Notes: generated by a model not told the origin, from the letters alone. 64,000 bases of DNA from Lacustribacter sp964460315 (GCA_964460315.1 CAYWPQ010000004.1:1-64000); one strand, 5' to 3'. Shown: positions 52,642-62,063, counted from the stretch's first letter. Numbers and translations are program-made.

Positions 52642-53254
52642 TTCCGCTGGCCAACACCTGCAGGGGTGTGCCCGCGGACGGGTGCCTTGCCACCAACATT
52701 TCGCCCATGCCAAGCCACTGATTGGTTAGGCTGCTGATCACCACCTGATGGGTTACCCAGACCTGGAACTCGCCGGGTTTGGCTTCAAGGGCAAATTTCT
52801 TGGCAGCGGCTGCCGCTTCCTGAAGCTGGCGATCTCGATCGCCATGCCCTTGAAAAAACGAATTCAGCGCCACCCAGGGTTGAACCGGCAAGGCGCGGCC
52901 GAAATTGGTTTCACTGAAGGCCTCATTGGCTGTGCGAAGACAACGGCACCACTGGCTTGATTTCACGGCGGACGGGGTGAGGCCATGCCTGCGAAACCAT
53001 CGGCCGAAGCGTCTTGACTGCAATATGCCTTCTTCAGAGAGGTCGCGTTGGGTGGAGCAGTCATCAAGCCGCATATTGGGTGGGTCACCAAGGCCCGGTA
53101 CGGTCACTGCATGACGAATCAACACCAGAGCGCCGCCGCGTTTTAAGGCTTGAAGGTACGCCGCATCGCTCTGCGCCGAGACATTCAGCGGCAAGGACGA
53201 GAGCTTGGTCAGCGACAAGCCCGCCGACCAGCGAAGCAGGTCACGACGATTCAT
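52631..53254 (-). CDS. Exported histidine phosphatase family protein
   Basis: A 207-aa protein with an N-terminal export signal. The start MNRRDLLRWSAGLSL has twin arginines like a Tat signal, and cleavage is likely after VSA. The catalytic RHA motif is in LVLIRHAVTVPGLGDPP, and VWVTHQVVISSLT carries the second histidine. This layout is that of periplasmic phosphohistidine phosphatases of unknown substrate. ATG 53254 overlaps the preceding nuclease gene by 14 nt, and its 3' end overlaps uvrA by 11 nt. Confidence 0.85.
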   Translation of the reverse strand: MNRRDLLRWSAGLSLTKLSSLPLNVSAQSDAAYLQALKRGGALVLIRHAVTVPGLGDPPNMRLDDCSTQRDLSEEGILQSRRFGRWFRRHGLTPSAVKSSQWCRCLRTANEAFSETNFGRALPVQPWVALNSFFQGHGDRDRQLQEAAAAAKKFALEAKPGEFQVWVTHQVVISSLTNQWLGMGEMLVARHPSAGTPLQVLASGISF

Positions 53255-54668
53255 GGGGCTTTGAAATAACAATGGGTTCTAAAGTTCGCATGGCTTTTTG
53301 AAGAATCTTAAAGACATCGAGATCGAACATGGGCTGTCCATCGGCAAGGATTTCATGAAATTCGTCTTCCGAGTTCGCGGTGCCCAGATAACACCAGTGA
53401 TCCACCAGATGAATGGCCTCGGCCTCACGAAGGCCCACCGGGCCAGCGTGGGGCCAGACCGGTATTCGGTGTTTGGCAAGCGCCATGAAAAGCCGCGCAT
53501 GATGAAGCCTTGGAGGCTCGTGGCCAAGGCACGCCCCCTTGCACTGCTTTAACTGAAAGCCAAAACACGACGACCCCTTTGGAACCTTCTCCAGCCCCAA
53601 AAGGGCCTTGCAGAGTTTTTCTGATTGAGCAAGATCCGCAAGCATCTGATGAGCCTCACGCTGGCTTCGAAACAACCCAAAGAGATTGGGCTGGGCACCA
53701 AGATTGAGGTCTCGAGCCCAGACCAGCTCAGGCGCAAGGGTTTCAGTGGCATCAGGGAAATGAGTAGGCGCATGGTGTGGGTCATCAGCATGGGGATGAA
53801 GCCGCCAAGAGCAGAGTTCATGATTTCGCCGAAGCCTGGTGTTGTGGCTTGGCAAAAGGCTTTTCACCAGCGCGGATTCTTTTAAAAGCGCCGCGATCTC
53901 GCCTGGAGTTTCAATCCATTCCACCTCTTTCACCTGCATGGCCAGACTCATCTCTTTACCCCGAGAATGATCTGCCGCGAAATGGGACATCACCCGCTTG
54001 CGCAGGTTGTTGCTCTTGCCCACATACAAGGGAAAGCGCTGGTCCCCATAAAAGATGTAAACCCCATGGGTTTCTGGAATCTGGTCGGGGAGATCAGGGT
54101 CAAGATGAGAGGGCAGACTTGGCCGAGCCGTGACCCGGGCGACAGCCTCATCGATCCGCGCTTGCGAAAAATTAGCGCAGATTTTTTCCCAAAACTGTGC
54201 AATGAGGTCAGCGTCAGCAAGCGCCCGATGTCGGCCACTGGCCTTTAACCCATGCCTGGCAATAAGCGCATCAAGGTTGTGGCGGGTTTCGGTGGGATAG
54301 AGCTCGCGCGAGAGCTTCACCGTGCACAGCACTCTGGCCCGGAAATCAATGCCCAGTCGCTTGAATTCGTTTTTTAAAAAGCCGTAATCGAAGCGTGCGT
54401 TATGAGCGACAAAGAGCTTTCCCTGAAGCCTGGCCAAAAGATCATCGGCAATTTCGGCAAACACTGGAGCCTGCGCCACCATCTCATTGGTGATGCCCGT
54501 CAGCCCTTCGATGAACTCCGGGATTCTTGCCTCGGGGTTGACCAGCTGGCTGTAACGATGCGCTCCTTGATCGGAGAGCTCCACCAGACCAACCTCGGTG
54601 ATGCGATCTCGAGTGGCAGTGGCGCCGGTGGTTTCAAGATCAAGAAAGACCATGGGTGGGAAGGTCAT
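53241..54668 (-). CDS. DEDDh exonuclease fused to a Cho/UvrC-like GIY-YIG domain
   Basis: A 475-aa two-domain nuclease. Residues 1-165 are a DnaQ-like 3'-5' exonuclease with intact catalytic residues D10 and E12 (FLDLETTG), D94 (HNARFDYGFL), H147 and D152 (GRHRALADAD). Residues 195-285 are a GIY-YIG endonuclease (GVYIFYGD, LYVGKSNNLRKRV, E264 in LLKESALV), followed by a Cho-like region with a cysteine cluster C368-x7-C376-x3-C380. Cho makes the 3' incision in excision repair on UvrAB complexes. The gene converges on uvrA from the opposite strand with one gene between. It follows the aminotransferase by 20 nt. Activity of the fusion is inferred. Confidence 0.9.
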   Translation of the reverse strand: MTFPPMVFLDLETTGATATRDRITEVGLVELSDQGAHRYSQLVNPEARIPEFIEGLTGITNEMVAQAPVFAEIADDLLARLQGKLFVAHNARFDYGFLKNEFKRLGIDFRARVLCTVKLSRELYPTETRHNLDALIARHGLKASGRHRALADADLIAQFWEKICANFSQARIDEAVARVTARPSLPSHLDPDLPDQIPETHGVYIFYGDQRFPLYVGKSNNLRKRVMSHFAADHSRGKEMSLAMQVKEVEWIETPGEIAALLKESALVKSLLPSHNTRLRRNHELCSWRLHPHADDPHHAPTHFPDATETLAPELVWARDLNLGAQPNLFGLFRSQREAHQMLADLAQSEKLCKALLGLEKVPKGSSCFGFQLKQCKGACLGHEPPRLHHARLFMALAKHRIPVWPHAGPVGLREAEAIHLVDHWCYLGTANSEDEFHEILADGQPMFDLDVFKILQKAMRTLEPIVISKPHESS

Positions 54669-54688
54669 GGCACACGAAGCGCAGAAGG

Positions 54689-55837
54689 CTACTGGGCCAG
54701 AACCTGAAGCCTTGATAAGGCCAGGGCGAGCGTCTCTTCTTTTTTGGCAAAACAGAATCGAATGGTGCTGTTTTCAATGGGTGCTGCATAAAAACTTGAG
54801 AGCGGAATCGCGGTCACGCCCACTTCTTGGGTAAGCCATTCACAGACCTCGCGCTCAGACTTTCCGGCAAGCCTAGGCACATTCGAATAATCAGCCATCT
54901 GAAAAAACGTGCCCTCACAGGGGTAAAGCTTGAAGGGCAATGCCGCCAGGCCTTGGCGAAAGACATCGCGCTTGCGCTGATAGAAATCAGGCAGCTGGAG
55001 ATAACGTTCAGGACGGCTCATGTAATGGGCAAGCCCCACCTGCACCGCGCTGTTGGCAACAAAGACGTTGAACTGATGCACCTTGCGGTATTCGGCCATG
55101 AGATGCGCGGGTGCGGCCACATAGCCCATCTTCCAGCCGGTGACGTGAAAGGTCTTGCCAAACGACGACACCACGATGGTGCGCTGTGAAAGGCCGGGGT
55201 AGCGGGCGGCGCTTTGATGAGGCTCTTGATCAAACACCATGTGTTCGTAAACTTCGTCGGAAATCAACACAAGCCCGTGCTTTTCGACAATTCGCTCGAG
55301 CTCACGCATGTCGGAATCGCGGAGAATCAGGCCGCAGGGGTTGTGAGGGGAGTTCACCACCATGACCCGTGTCTTGGGAGTGACGGCCTGCGCCACACGT
55401 TCCCAGTCCACGCGATAGTCCTTGCCCACCGGCACACAGACCGGGCTGCACCCGGCAAGCGCGATCCCGGGAAGGTAGCTGTCAAAAGCCGGCTCAATCA
55501 TCAGCACATCGTCACCGGGCTGGGTGAAAGCCATCAATGCCGTGAACACCGCCTGGGTGGCACCGGCTGTGGCCATCACTTCGGTGTCGGGGTGGTAATG
55601 TCGGCCGTAGAGACGTTCCAGCTTTTTGGACAGGGCGTCGCGCAGCGCCTGCATGCCGTTGAGCGGCGCGTACTGATTAAAGCCCGAGCGCATGGCCTGG
55701 TTCACTTCGTCGAGCAACAAGGAATCGGGCTCGAAGTCGGGAAAGCCTTGGCCAAGGTTCACCGCGCCGTATTCCGTGGCCATGGCCGACATCACGGTGA
55801 AGATGTTGGTGCCCACATGGGGCAGACGCGATTGCAT
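54689..55837 (-). CDS. Pyridoxal-phosphate aminotransferase (YbdL-like)
   Basis: Class I/II aminotransferase, 382 aa, most like the YbdL/methionine aminotransferase group, which uses methionine and aromatic or other keto acids. The PLP lysine lies in SSFGKTFHVTGWKMGY; NSPHNPCGLIL holds the conserved asparagine; ISDEVYEHMVFD holds the aspartate; FCFAKKEETL holds the substrate arginine just before it. The N-terminus is NLGQGFPDFEPD. It is 22 nt downstream of gltD and shares its operon. DapC or a kynurenine transaminase role cannot be ruled out from sequence. Confidence 0.87.
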   Translation of the reverse strand: MQSRLPHVGTNIFTVMSAMATEYGAVNLGQGFPDFEPDSLLLDEVNQAMRSGFNQYAPLNGMQALRDALSKKLERLYGRHYHPDTEVMATAGATQAVFTALMAFTQPGDDVLMIEPAFDSYLPGIALAGCSPVCVPVGKDYRVDWERVAQAVTPKTRVMVVNSPHNPCGLILRDSDMRELERIVEKHGLVLISDEVYEHMVFDQEPHQSAARYPGLSQRTIVVSSFGKTFHVTGWKMGYVAAPAHLMAEYRKVHQFNVFVANSAVQVGLAHYMSRPERYLQLPDFYQRKRDVFRQGLAALPFKLYPCEGTFFQMADYSNVPRLAGKSEREVCEWLTQEVGVTAIPLSSFYAAPIENSTIRFCFAKKEETLALALSRLQVLAQ

Positions 55838-55859
55838 CAGCGTGATGTCTTAAATGAGA

Positions 55860-57326
55860 TCAGCGCGGCAGCGTGCTGGCTCCCATCAGGAATTCATCCA
55901 CCGCGCGGGCGGCCTGGCGGCCCTCGCGAATGGCCCAGACCACCAAGGACTGGCCTCGACGCATGTCACCGGCCGCAAACACCTTGGGCACATTGGTGAT
56001 GTAAGACTTTTCACCTTCGGTGGTGGCCTTTGCATTGCCGCGGGCGTCCTTGTCAACGCCGAACGATTCAAGGATGGATCCGATGGGGGAGACAAAGCCC
56101 ATGGCCAGCAAAACCAGATCAGCTTTCAGAATTTTTTCGGTGCCGGGCACCTCGATCATCTTGCCGTCTTTCCATTCCACATGGACGCTCTTCAATGCGG
56201 TGACCTTGCCGTTTTCGCCCATGAATTCTTTGGTGGCAATGGCGAACTCACGCTCGCAACCCTCTTCGTGGCTGCTTGAGGTGCGCAGCTTGATCGGCCA
56301 ATAGGGCCAGGTCATGGCCTTGTTTTCCTGTTCGGGGGGCTGGGGCATGAGCTCAAACTGGGTCACGCTTGCCGCGCCATGACGATTCGAGGTTCCCACG
56401 CAGTCGGAGCCCGTGTCACCACCGCCAATCACGATCACATGCTTGCCGTCGGCACGAAGCTGTTTGGCCAGCTTGTCGCCCGCATTGATTTTGTTTTGCT
56501 GCGGCAGAAATTCCATGGCGAAATGAATGCCATCAAGCTCTCGACCCGGCACGGGAAGATCGCGAGGCTGCTCGGCGCCACCCGTCAGAATCACGGCGTC
56601 AAAATCTTGCAGCAGCTGTTGGGGTGCAATGGTCTCCTTGGCCCAGTTGGTCACCTTGGAGTCTTTGGGAAGCTCGGCCACAAGCACACCGGTGCGAAAG
56701 GTCACGCCTTCGGCCTGCATCTGTTCGACCCGACGATCGATGTGGTTCTTTTCCATTTTGAAGTCGGGGATGCCGTAACGAAGCAGCCCACCAACACGGT
56801 CGTTTTTTTCGAATACGGTGACGTCATGACCCACACGAGCAAGCTGCTGAGCGGCCGCCATGCCGGCTGGGCCTGAACCCACCACGGCCACACGCTTACC
56901 GGTTTTGGTGGTCGGGGGCTGGGGCACCACCCAGCCTTCGCTCCAGCCGCGATCGATGATGGCGTGTTCAATGGATTTGATACCCACTGGGTCATCGTTC
57001 ACATTAAGCGTGCAGGCGGCCTCGCAGGGTGCGGGGCAGATGCGTCCTGTGAACTCAGGAAAATTGTTCGTGGAATGCAGGGTGTCCAGGGCCTGCTTCC
57101 AGTCTTGGCGAAAGACCAGGTCGTTGAAGTCAGGAATGATGTTATTCACCGGGCAGCCGTTGTTACAAAACGGCGTGCCGCAATCCATGCAACGTGCGGC
57201 CTGGGTTTTCGCCTGGGCGTCGTCAAGCCCAATGACAAATTCCTTGTAGTTCTTCAGTCGCTCTTGGACGGGCAGATAGCCCTCTTCGAGACGCTCAAAT
57301 TCCATAAATCCTGTGATCTTGCCCAT
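55860..57326 (-). CDS. gltD: Glutamate synthase small subunit
   Basis: FAD/NADPH-binding subunit that passes electrons to GltB for glutamate synthesis from glutamine and 2-oxoglutarate. The N-terminal iron-sulfur cysteines are in CMDCGTPFCNNGCPVNNIIP and ICPAPCEAACTLN. FAD-binding VAVVGSGPAGMAAAQQLARV and NADPH-binding VIVIGGGDTGSDCVGTSNRH are present, and AAGDMRRGQSLVVWAIREGR ends the protein. The length is 488 aa. The ATG overlaps the gltB TAA by 1 nt (TAATG), which implies coupled translation. Confidence 0.97.
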   Translation of the reverse strand: MGKITGFMEFERLEEGYLPVQERLKNYKEFVIGLDDAQAKTQAARCMDCGTPFCNNGCPVNNIIPDFNDLVFRQDWKQALDTLHSTNNFPEFTGRICPAPCEAACTLNVNDDPVGIKSIEHAIIDRGWSEGWVVPQPPTTKTGKRVAVVGSGPAGMAAAQQLARVGHDVTVFEKNDRVGGLLRYGIPDFKMEKNHIDRRVEQMQAEGVTFRTGVLVAELPKDSKVTNWAKETIAPQQLLQDFDAVILTGGAEQPRDLPVPGRELDGIHFAMEFLPQQNKINAGDKLAKQLRADGKHVIVIGGGDTGSDCVGTSNRHGAASVTQFELMPQPPEQENKAMTWPYWPIKLRTSSSHEEGCEREFAIATKEFMGENGKVTALKSVHVEWKDGKMIEVPGTEKILKADLVLLAMGFVSPIGSILESFGVDKDARGNAKATTEGEKSYITNVPKVFAAGDMRRGQSLVVWAIREGRQAARAVDEFLMGASTLPR

Positions 57327-60300
57327 TACGCTGTCACCTTTTCAGTTCCCGAAGTTTTCTTTTGCGCCATCTCGGCCAAGGCGCGACGATATTCATGCGG
57401 AAAGACTTTGACAAACTTCTCGCGGCTTGCCGACCAGTGGTCAAGCAACTCACGTGCACGACGACTTCCTGTCCAACGATGATGGTCTTCAATCAGCTTT
57501 TTCAATGACGCGTCGTCTTCCACGGGGACTTTTTCTAAAGCCACCATGGCCGTGTTGCAACGCTGATTGAAGCGTCCATCTTCATCAAAGATGTAAGCGA
57601 TGCCGCCCGACATGCCTGCGGCAAAATTTCGCCCAGTCTTGCCAAGCACCACCACCGTGCCGCCGGTCATGTATTCGCAGCCATGGTCGCCCGTGCCTTC
57701 CACCACAGCGGTCGCGCCCGACAGACGCACGGCGAAACGCTCGCCCGCCACACCGCTGAAGAAGGCCTCACCAGAGGTAGCGCCGTAAAGCACGGTGTTG
57801 CCCACGATGATGTTTTCCGCAGCGTTGCCACGGAAATCAAGGCTTGGACGAACCACCACGCGGCCACCCGAAAGCCCTTTGCCGGTGTAGTCATTGGCGT
57901 CACCGATCAGATACAGCGTGATGCCCTTGGCCAGAAAGGCACCGAAGGACTGGCCGCCCGTGCCTTCCAGCTGGATGCGAATGGTGTCGTCGGGAAGCCC
58001 CTGCGGATGGTGTCGGGTCACTTCACCCGAGAGCATGGCGCCCACCGTGCGATTGACGTTACGCGCCACTTCCATGAACTGCACGCGCTCGCCACGCTCG
58101 ATGGCTGCCTTCGACTTCTCAATGAGCACCACATCAAGGGCGCGCTCAAGACCGTGGTCTTGGGTGTCTGTGTGATAGACCGGCAGCTCAAAGGTGTTCT
58201 TGGGCTGATAAAAGATCTTGCTGAAATCAAGGCCTCGGGCCTTCCAGTGGGCAACACCACGACGGGTGTCGAGAAGATCAGCACGCCCAATGAGATCGTC
58301 GAACTTCGCGATGCCAAGCTGGGCCATGATGCTTCGGACTTCCTCAGCAACAAAGAAGAAGTAGTTCACCACATGCTCGGGCTTGCCGGAAAACTTCTTG
58401 CGAAGCACGGGGTCTTGAGTGGCCACGCCTACCGGACAGGTGTTCAGATGGCATTTGCGCATCATGATGCAGCCTTCCACCACCAGAGGTGCCGTGGCAA
58501 AACCAAACTCGTCAGCACCGAGAAGCGCGCCAATGACCACGTCACGCCCGGTCTTCATCTGGCCGTCGGCCTGGACCCGGATGCGATTACGAAGACCGTT
58601 CAACACCAGAGTCTGCTGAGTCTCGGCAAGACCAATTTCCCATGGTGTGCCCGCGTGCTTGATGGACGACCAAGGCGATGCGCCCGTTCCACCGTCGTGG
58701 CCTGCAATCACCAGGTGATCGCTCTTGGCTTTGGCCACACCGGCCGCCACGGTTCCCACGCCAACCTCCGAGACCAGCTTGACTGAAATGGAGGCATGCG
58801 AGGCCACATTCTTCAGATCGTGAATGAGCTGTGCAAGATCTTCAATGGAATAGATGTCGTGGTGAGGTGGGGGAGAAATCAGGCCCACGCCAGGCACCGA
58901 GTGGCGAAGACGTCCGATGTATTCCGACACCTTGCCACCGGGAAGCTGTCCACCTTCGCCGGGCTTGGCGCCCTGAGCCATCTTGATCTGGACCTGGTCG
59001 GCCGAAACGAGATATTCCGCGGTCACGCCGAAACGCCCTGAGGCCACCTGCTTGATCTTCGAGCGAAGCGAGTCGCCTTCCGAGAGCTCGTAATCGACCT
59101 CAATCACATCGGCGCCGATGATGTCCGAAACCTTCGTGCCCTGCTTGATGGGAATGCCCTTGAGTTCGTTGCGATAACGATTTTCATCCTCACCGCCCTC
59201 ACCGGTATTGCTCTTTCCGCCAATGCGGTTCATGGCGATGGCCAGCGTGGTGTGCGCCTCCGTGGAGATGGAGCCCAGGGACATGGCCCCCGTGGCGAAT
59301 CGCTTCACAATTTCAGAGGCGGGCTCGACCTCTTCAAGCGGAATGGCCTTGCTGGGATCGACCTTGAACTCAAAAAGACCCCGCAGTGTCATGTGACGCT
59401 TGCTTTGATCGTTGATGATCTGCGCATATTCCTTGTAGGAGTTCCAGTTGTTGGCCCGCGTGGAATGCTGCAACTTGGCAATGGCGTCCGGCGTCCACAT
59501 ATGGGATTCGCCACGCACACGCCATGCATATTCCCCGCCGGTTTCGAGTGCGTTTTGCAAGACTGGGTCGTTGCTGAAGGCCTGCAGGTGAGAACGCAGC
59601 GCCTCTTCAGCGATCTCAAAGACACCAATGCCTTCAATCTGGCTGGAGGTTCCCGTGAAATATTTTTCGACGGTTTCCTTGTTGATGCCGACTGCCTCGA
59701 AGATTTCAGCGCCGCAGTACGACATGTAGGTGCTGATGCCCATCTTGGACATGATTTTCGAGAGCCCTTTGCCAATCGCCTTGACATAGTTGTAGATGGC
59801 TTTGTCGGCCGAGAGATCGCCAGGAAGATCTCGATGCATGCTGGCCAAGGTTTCCATGGCCAGGTAAGGGTGAACGGCTTCAGCACCGTAGCCAGCCAGT
59901 ACCGCGAAGTGATGCACCTCACGCGCCGAGCCTGTTTCCACCACAAGGCCGGCAAGGGTCCGTTTGCCCTCGCGCACGAGATGCTGATGAATGGCCGAGA
60001 GCGCCAATAGGGCGGGCACCGCCACCTGGGTGGCACTGATGCCACGATCGCTCACGATCAGAATGTTTTTACCCGAGCCAATCGCATCCGTGGCTTCGGC
60101 GCAGAGCGAAGCAAGCTTGGCCTCCACACCCTCGTGACCCCATTCCAACGGGTAGGTGATGTCCAACACATGACTTTTGAACTTCCCTTGGGTATGGATC
60201 TCGATGTTGCGCAGACGCTTCATGTCGGCGAAATCGAGAATGGGCTGAGACACCTCAAGACGCAGCGGTGGATTCACCTGATTGATGTCCAGCAGATTGG

Positions 60301-61948
60301 GGCGCGGCCCAATGAACGAGACCAAGGACATCACGATGGCTTCACGGATTGGGTCAATCGGTGGATTCGTCACCTGAGCAAACAGCTGCTTGAAGTAGTT
60401 GTAGAGCGGCTTGTTCTTGTCGGACAGCACGGCCAGGGGCGAGTCATTGCCCATCGAGCCCAGGGCCTCTTCGCCCGCGGCCGCCATCGGCGCCATCAAG
60501 AACTTGATGTCCTCCTGGGTGTAACCAAAGGCCTGTTGACGATCCAGCAAAGGAATGCCAGCAGCTTCGGGCTGATTGGGCATGGCGTCGCCACCCAGCG
60601 ATTCCAGCCGAATGCGCAGGTTTTCAATCCACTGTTTGTAGGGCTTGGCTTTGGCCAGTGAGGCTTTTAATTCCTCATCGTCGATCATGCGGCCCTGCTC
60701 GAGATCGATCAGGAACATCTTGCCGGGCTGAAGACGCCACTTACGAACAATCTTGGCCTCGGGGAATGGCAGCACGCCGGATTCCGAGCCCATGATGACC
60801 AGGTCGTCATCGGTCACGCAATAACGCGATGGACGCAGGCCGTTGCGATCGAGCGTGGCGCCGATCTGGCGGCCGTCCGTGAAGACGATCGAGGCTGGAC
60901 CGTCCCAGGGTTCAAGCATGGCGGCATGGTATTCATAGAATGCCTTGCGGCCTTCATCCATGGTGGTGTGCTGCTCCCAGGGTTCGGGAATCATCATCAT
61001 CGCGGCCTGTGCAAGCGGATAGCCTGCAGCAACCAGAAGCTCAATGCAGTTGTCGAAGGTTGCGGTGTCGGATTGGTTCGCAAAACTAATGGGATAGAGT
61101 TTTTCAAGGTCATTGCCCAACACGGGCGACGACATCACACCTTCGCGCGCGCGCATCCAGTTGTAGTTGCCCTTGACGGTGTTGATCTCTCCGTTGTGGG
61201 CCACCATGCGGTAAGGGTGGGCTAGCGACCAACGCGGGAAGGTGTTGGTGGAAAACCGCTGATGAACCAAGGCCAGCGCTGAGACACAACGGGGGTCTTT
61301 CAGGTCCAGGTAGTACTCGCCCACCTGGTCCGCAAGCAAGAGACCTTTGTAGACGATCGTGCGCGAGGACATGCTGGGCACGTAATACTCTTTGCCGTGT
61401 GTGAGCTGAAGACGCTGCACCGCGCTTGAGGCCGTTTTACGAATGACATAGAGCTTGCGCTCAAGCGCATCCTGAACGATGACGTCGGTGCCGCGCCCGA
61501 TAAAGATCTGGCGCATGACGGGTTCTTTCGAACGAACCCGTGGTGACATGGGCATGTTGCGATCGGTGGGTACGTCGCGCCAGCCCAAGACCACCTGACC
61601 TTCAGCACGAACTGCGCGCTCGAGCTCTTGTTCACAGGCAAGGCGAGACGCATTTTCTTTGGGCAGAAAAATATTGCCGACACCGTATTCGCCGGGAGGC
61701 GGAAGCGTGACGCCCTGTTTGGCCATTTCTTCACGGAAGTAAGCGTCGGGAATCTGGATCAGAATGCCCGCGCCGTCGCCCATAAGAGGGTCGGCCCCCA
61801 CCGCACCCCGATGGTCAAGGTTGCGCAGAATGCTCAGGCCATGTTCGACGATGGCGTGGGATTTCTGGCCTTTGATATGGGCGACAAAACCAACGCCACA
61901 GGCGTCGTGTTCATTTTTCGGGTCGTAGAGGCCTTGGGCTTCGATCAT
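57326..61948 (-). CDS. gltB: Glutamate synthase large subunit
   Basis: The catalytic alpha subunit (1540 aa) of NADPH-dependent glutamate synthase. The N-terminal glutaminase becomes active after cleavage to expose Cys17 (HDACGVGFVAHIKG). The FMN-binding synthase domain follows, and the 3Fe-4S cysteines are in MRKCHLNTCPVGVATQDP. The C-terminal GXGXG helix domain is last. The FMN-site HDGGTGASPWSSIKHAG is intact. It sits behind a promoter at 61981-62010 and ahead of gltD. The large plus-strand open frames inside it are composition artefacts. Confidence 0.98.
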   Translation of the reverse strand: MIEAQGLYDPKNEHDACGVGFVAHIKGQKSHAIVEHGLSILRNLDHRGAVGADPLMGDGAGILIQIPDAYFREEMAKQGVTLPPPGEYGVGNIFLPKENASRLACEQELERAVRAEGQVVLGWRDVPTDRNMPMSPRVRSKEPVMRQIFIGRGTDVIVQDALERKLYVIRKTASSAVQRLQLTHGKEYYVPSMSSRTIVYKGLLLADQVGEYYLDLKDPRCVSALALVHQRFSTNTFPRWSLAHPYRMVAHNGEINTVKGNYNWMRAREGVMSSPVLGNDLEKLYPISFANQSDTATFDNCIELLVAAGYPLAQAAMMMIPEPWEQHTTMDEGRKAFYEYHAAMLEPWDGPASIVFTDGRQIGATLDRNGLRPSRYCVTDDDLVIMGSESGVLPFPEAKIVRKWRLQPGKMFLIDLEQGRMIDDEELKASLAKAKPYKQWIENLRIRLESLGGDAMPNQPEAAGIPLLDRQQAFGYTQEDIKFLMAPMAAAGEEALGSMGNDSPLAVLSDKNKPLYNYFKQLFAQVTNPPIDPIREAIVMSLVSFIGPRPNLLDINQVNPPLRLEVSQPILDFADMKRLRNIEIHTQGKFKSHVLDITYPLEWGHEGVEAKLASLCAEATDAIGSGKNILIVSDRGISATQVAVPALLALSAIHQHLVREGKRTLAGLVVETGSAREVHHFAVLAGYGAEAVHPYLAMETLASMHRDLPGDLSADKAIYNYVKAIGKGLSKIMSKMGISTYMSYCGAEIFEAVGINKETVEKYFTGTSSQIEGIGVFEIAEEALRSHLQAFSNDPVLQNALETGGEYAWRVRGESHMWTPDAIAKLQHSTRANNWNSYKEYAQIINDQSKRHMTLRGLFEFKVDPSKAIPLEEVEPASEIVKRFATGAMSLGSISTEAHTTLAIAMNRIGGKSNTGEGGEDENRYRNELKGIPIKQGTKVSDIIGADVIEVDYELSEGDSLRSKIKQVASGRFGVTAEYLVSADQVQIKMAQGAKPGEGGQLPGGKVSEYIGRLRHSVPGVGLISPPPHHDIYSIEDLAQLIHDLKNVASHASISVKLVSEVGVGTVAAGVAKAKSDHLVIAGHDGGTGASPWSSIKHAGTPWEIGLAETQQTLVLNGLRNRIRVQADGQMKTGRDVVIGALLGADEFGFATAPLVVEGCIMMRKCHLNTCPVGVATQDPVLRKKFSGKPEHVVNYFFFVAEEVRSIMAQLGIAKFDDLIGRADLLDTRRGVAHWKARGLDFSKIFYQPKNTFELPVYHTDTQDHGLERALDVVLIEKSKAAIERGERVQFMEVARNVNRTVGAMLSGEVTRHHPQGLPDDTIRIQLEGTGGQSFGAFLAKGITLYLIGDANDYTGKGLSGGRVVVRPSLDFRGNAAENIIVGNTVLYGATSGEAFFSGVAGERFAVRLSGATAVVEGTGDHGCEYMTGGTVVVLGKTGRNFAAGMSGGIAYIFDEDGRFNQRCNTAMVALEKVPVEDDASLKKLIEDHHRWTGSRRARELLDHWSASREKFVKVFPHEYRRALAEMAQKKTSGTEKVTA

Positions 61949-61980
61949 GGTGCGGGGCAGTAAAAATAAGAGGACTGAGA

Positions 61981-62010
61981 ACTATAGCCCCCATGGCGCC
62001 CAAGGATCAA
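61981..62010 (-). promoter_or_regulatory. Predicted gltB promoter
   Basis: On the minus strand a -35 TTGATC (62005-62010), an 18-bp spacer and a -10 TATAGT (61981-61986, five of six consensus bases) read toward gltB. Transcription would start near 61974, giving a leader of about 26 nt. No operator was recognised. Confidence 0.6.
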
Positions 62011-62028
62011 CCGAAAAATCCTTCAATC

Positions 62029-62063
62029 CCAGTCTGAGACTGGTTTTTAAATAGGGTCAGACT
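62029..62063. repeat. Palindrome plus inverted GGGTCAGACT element beside the RAYT gene
   Basis: CCAGTCTGAGACTGG (62029-62043) is a perfect 6-bp palindrome with a 3-nt loop, followed on the plus strand by TTTTT. GGGTCAGACT (62054-62063) repeats part of it in reverse: AGTCTGA at 62031-62037 and TCAGACT at 62057-62063 are inverted repeats 19 nt apart. The position, at the 3' side of a RAYT homologue, is where REP-like sequences are found. It could also be a terminator-like structure. Confidence 0.5.

Noticed and set aside
57683..58786. 367-codon open frame on the plus strand inside gltB
   Set aside because: It is exactly antisense to the conserved FMN and iron-sulfur part of gltB, has no recognisable domain and no ribosome site, and is explained by codon bias of the real gene.
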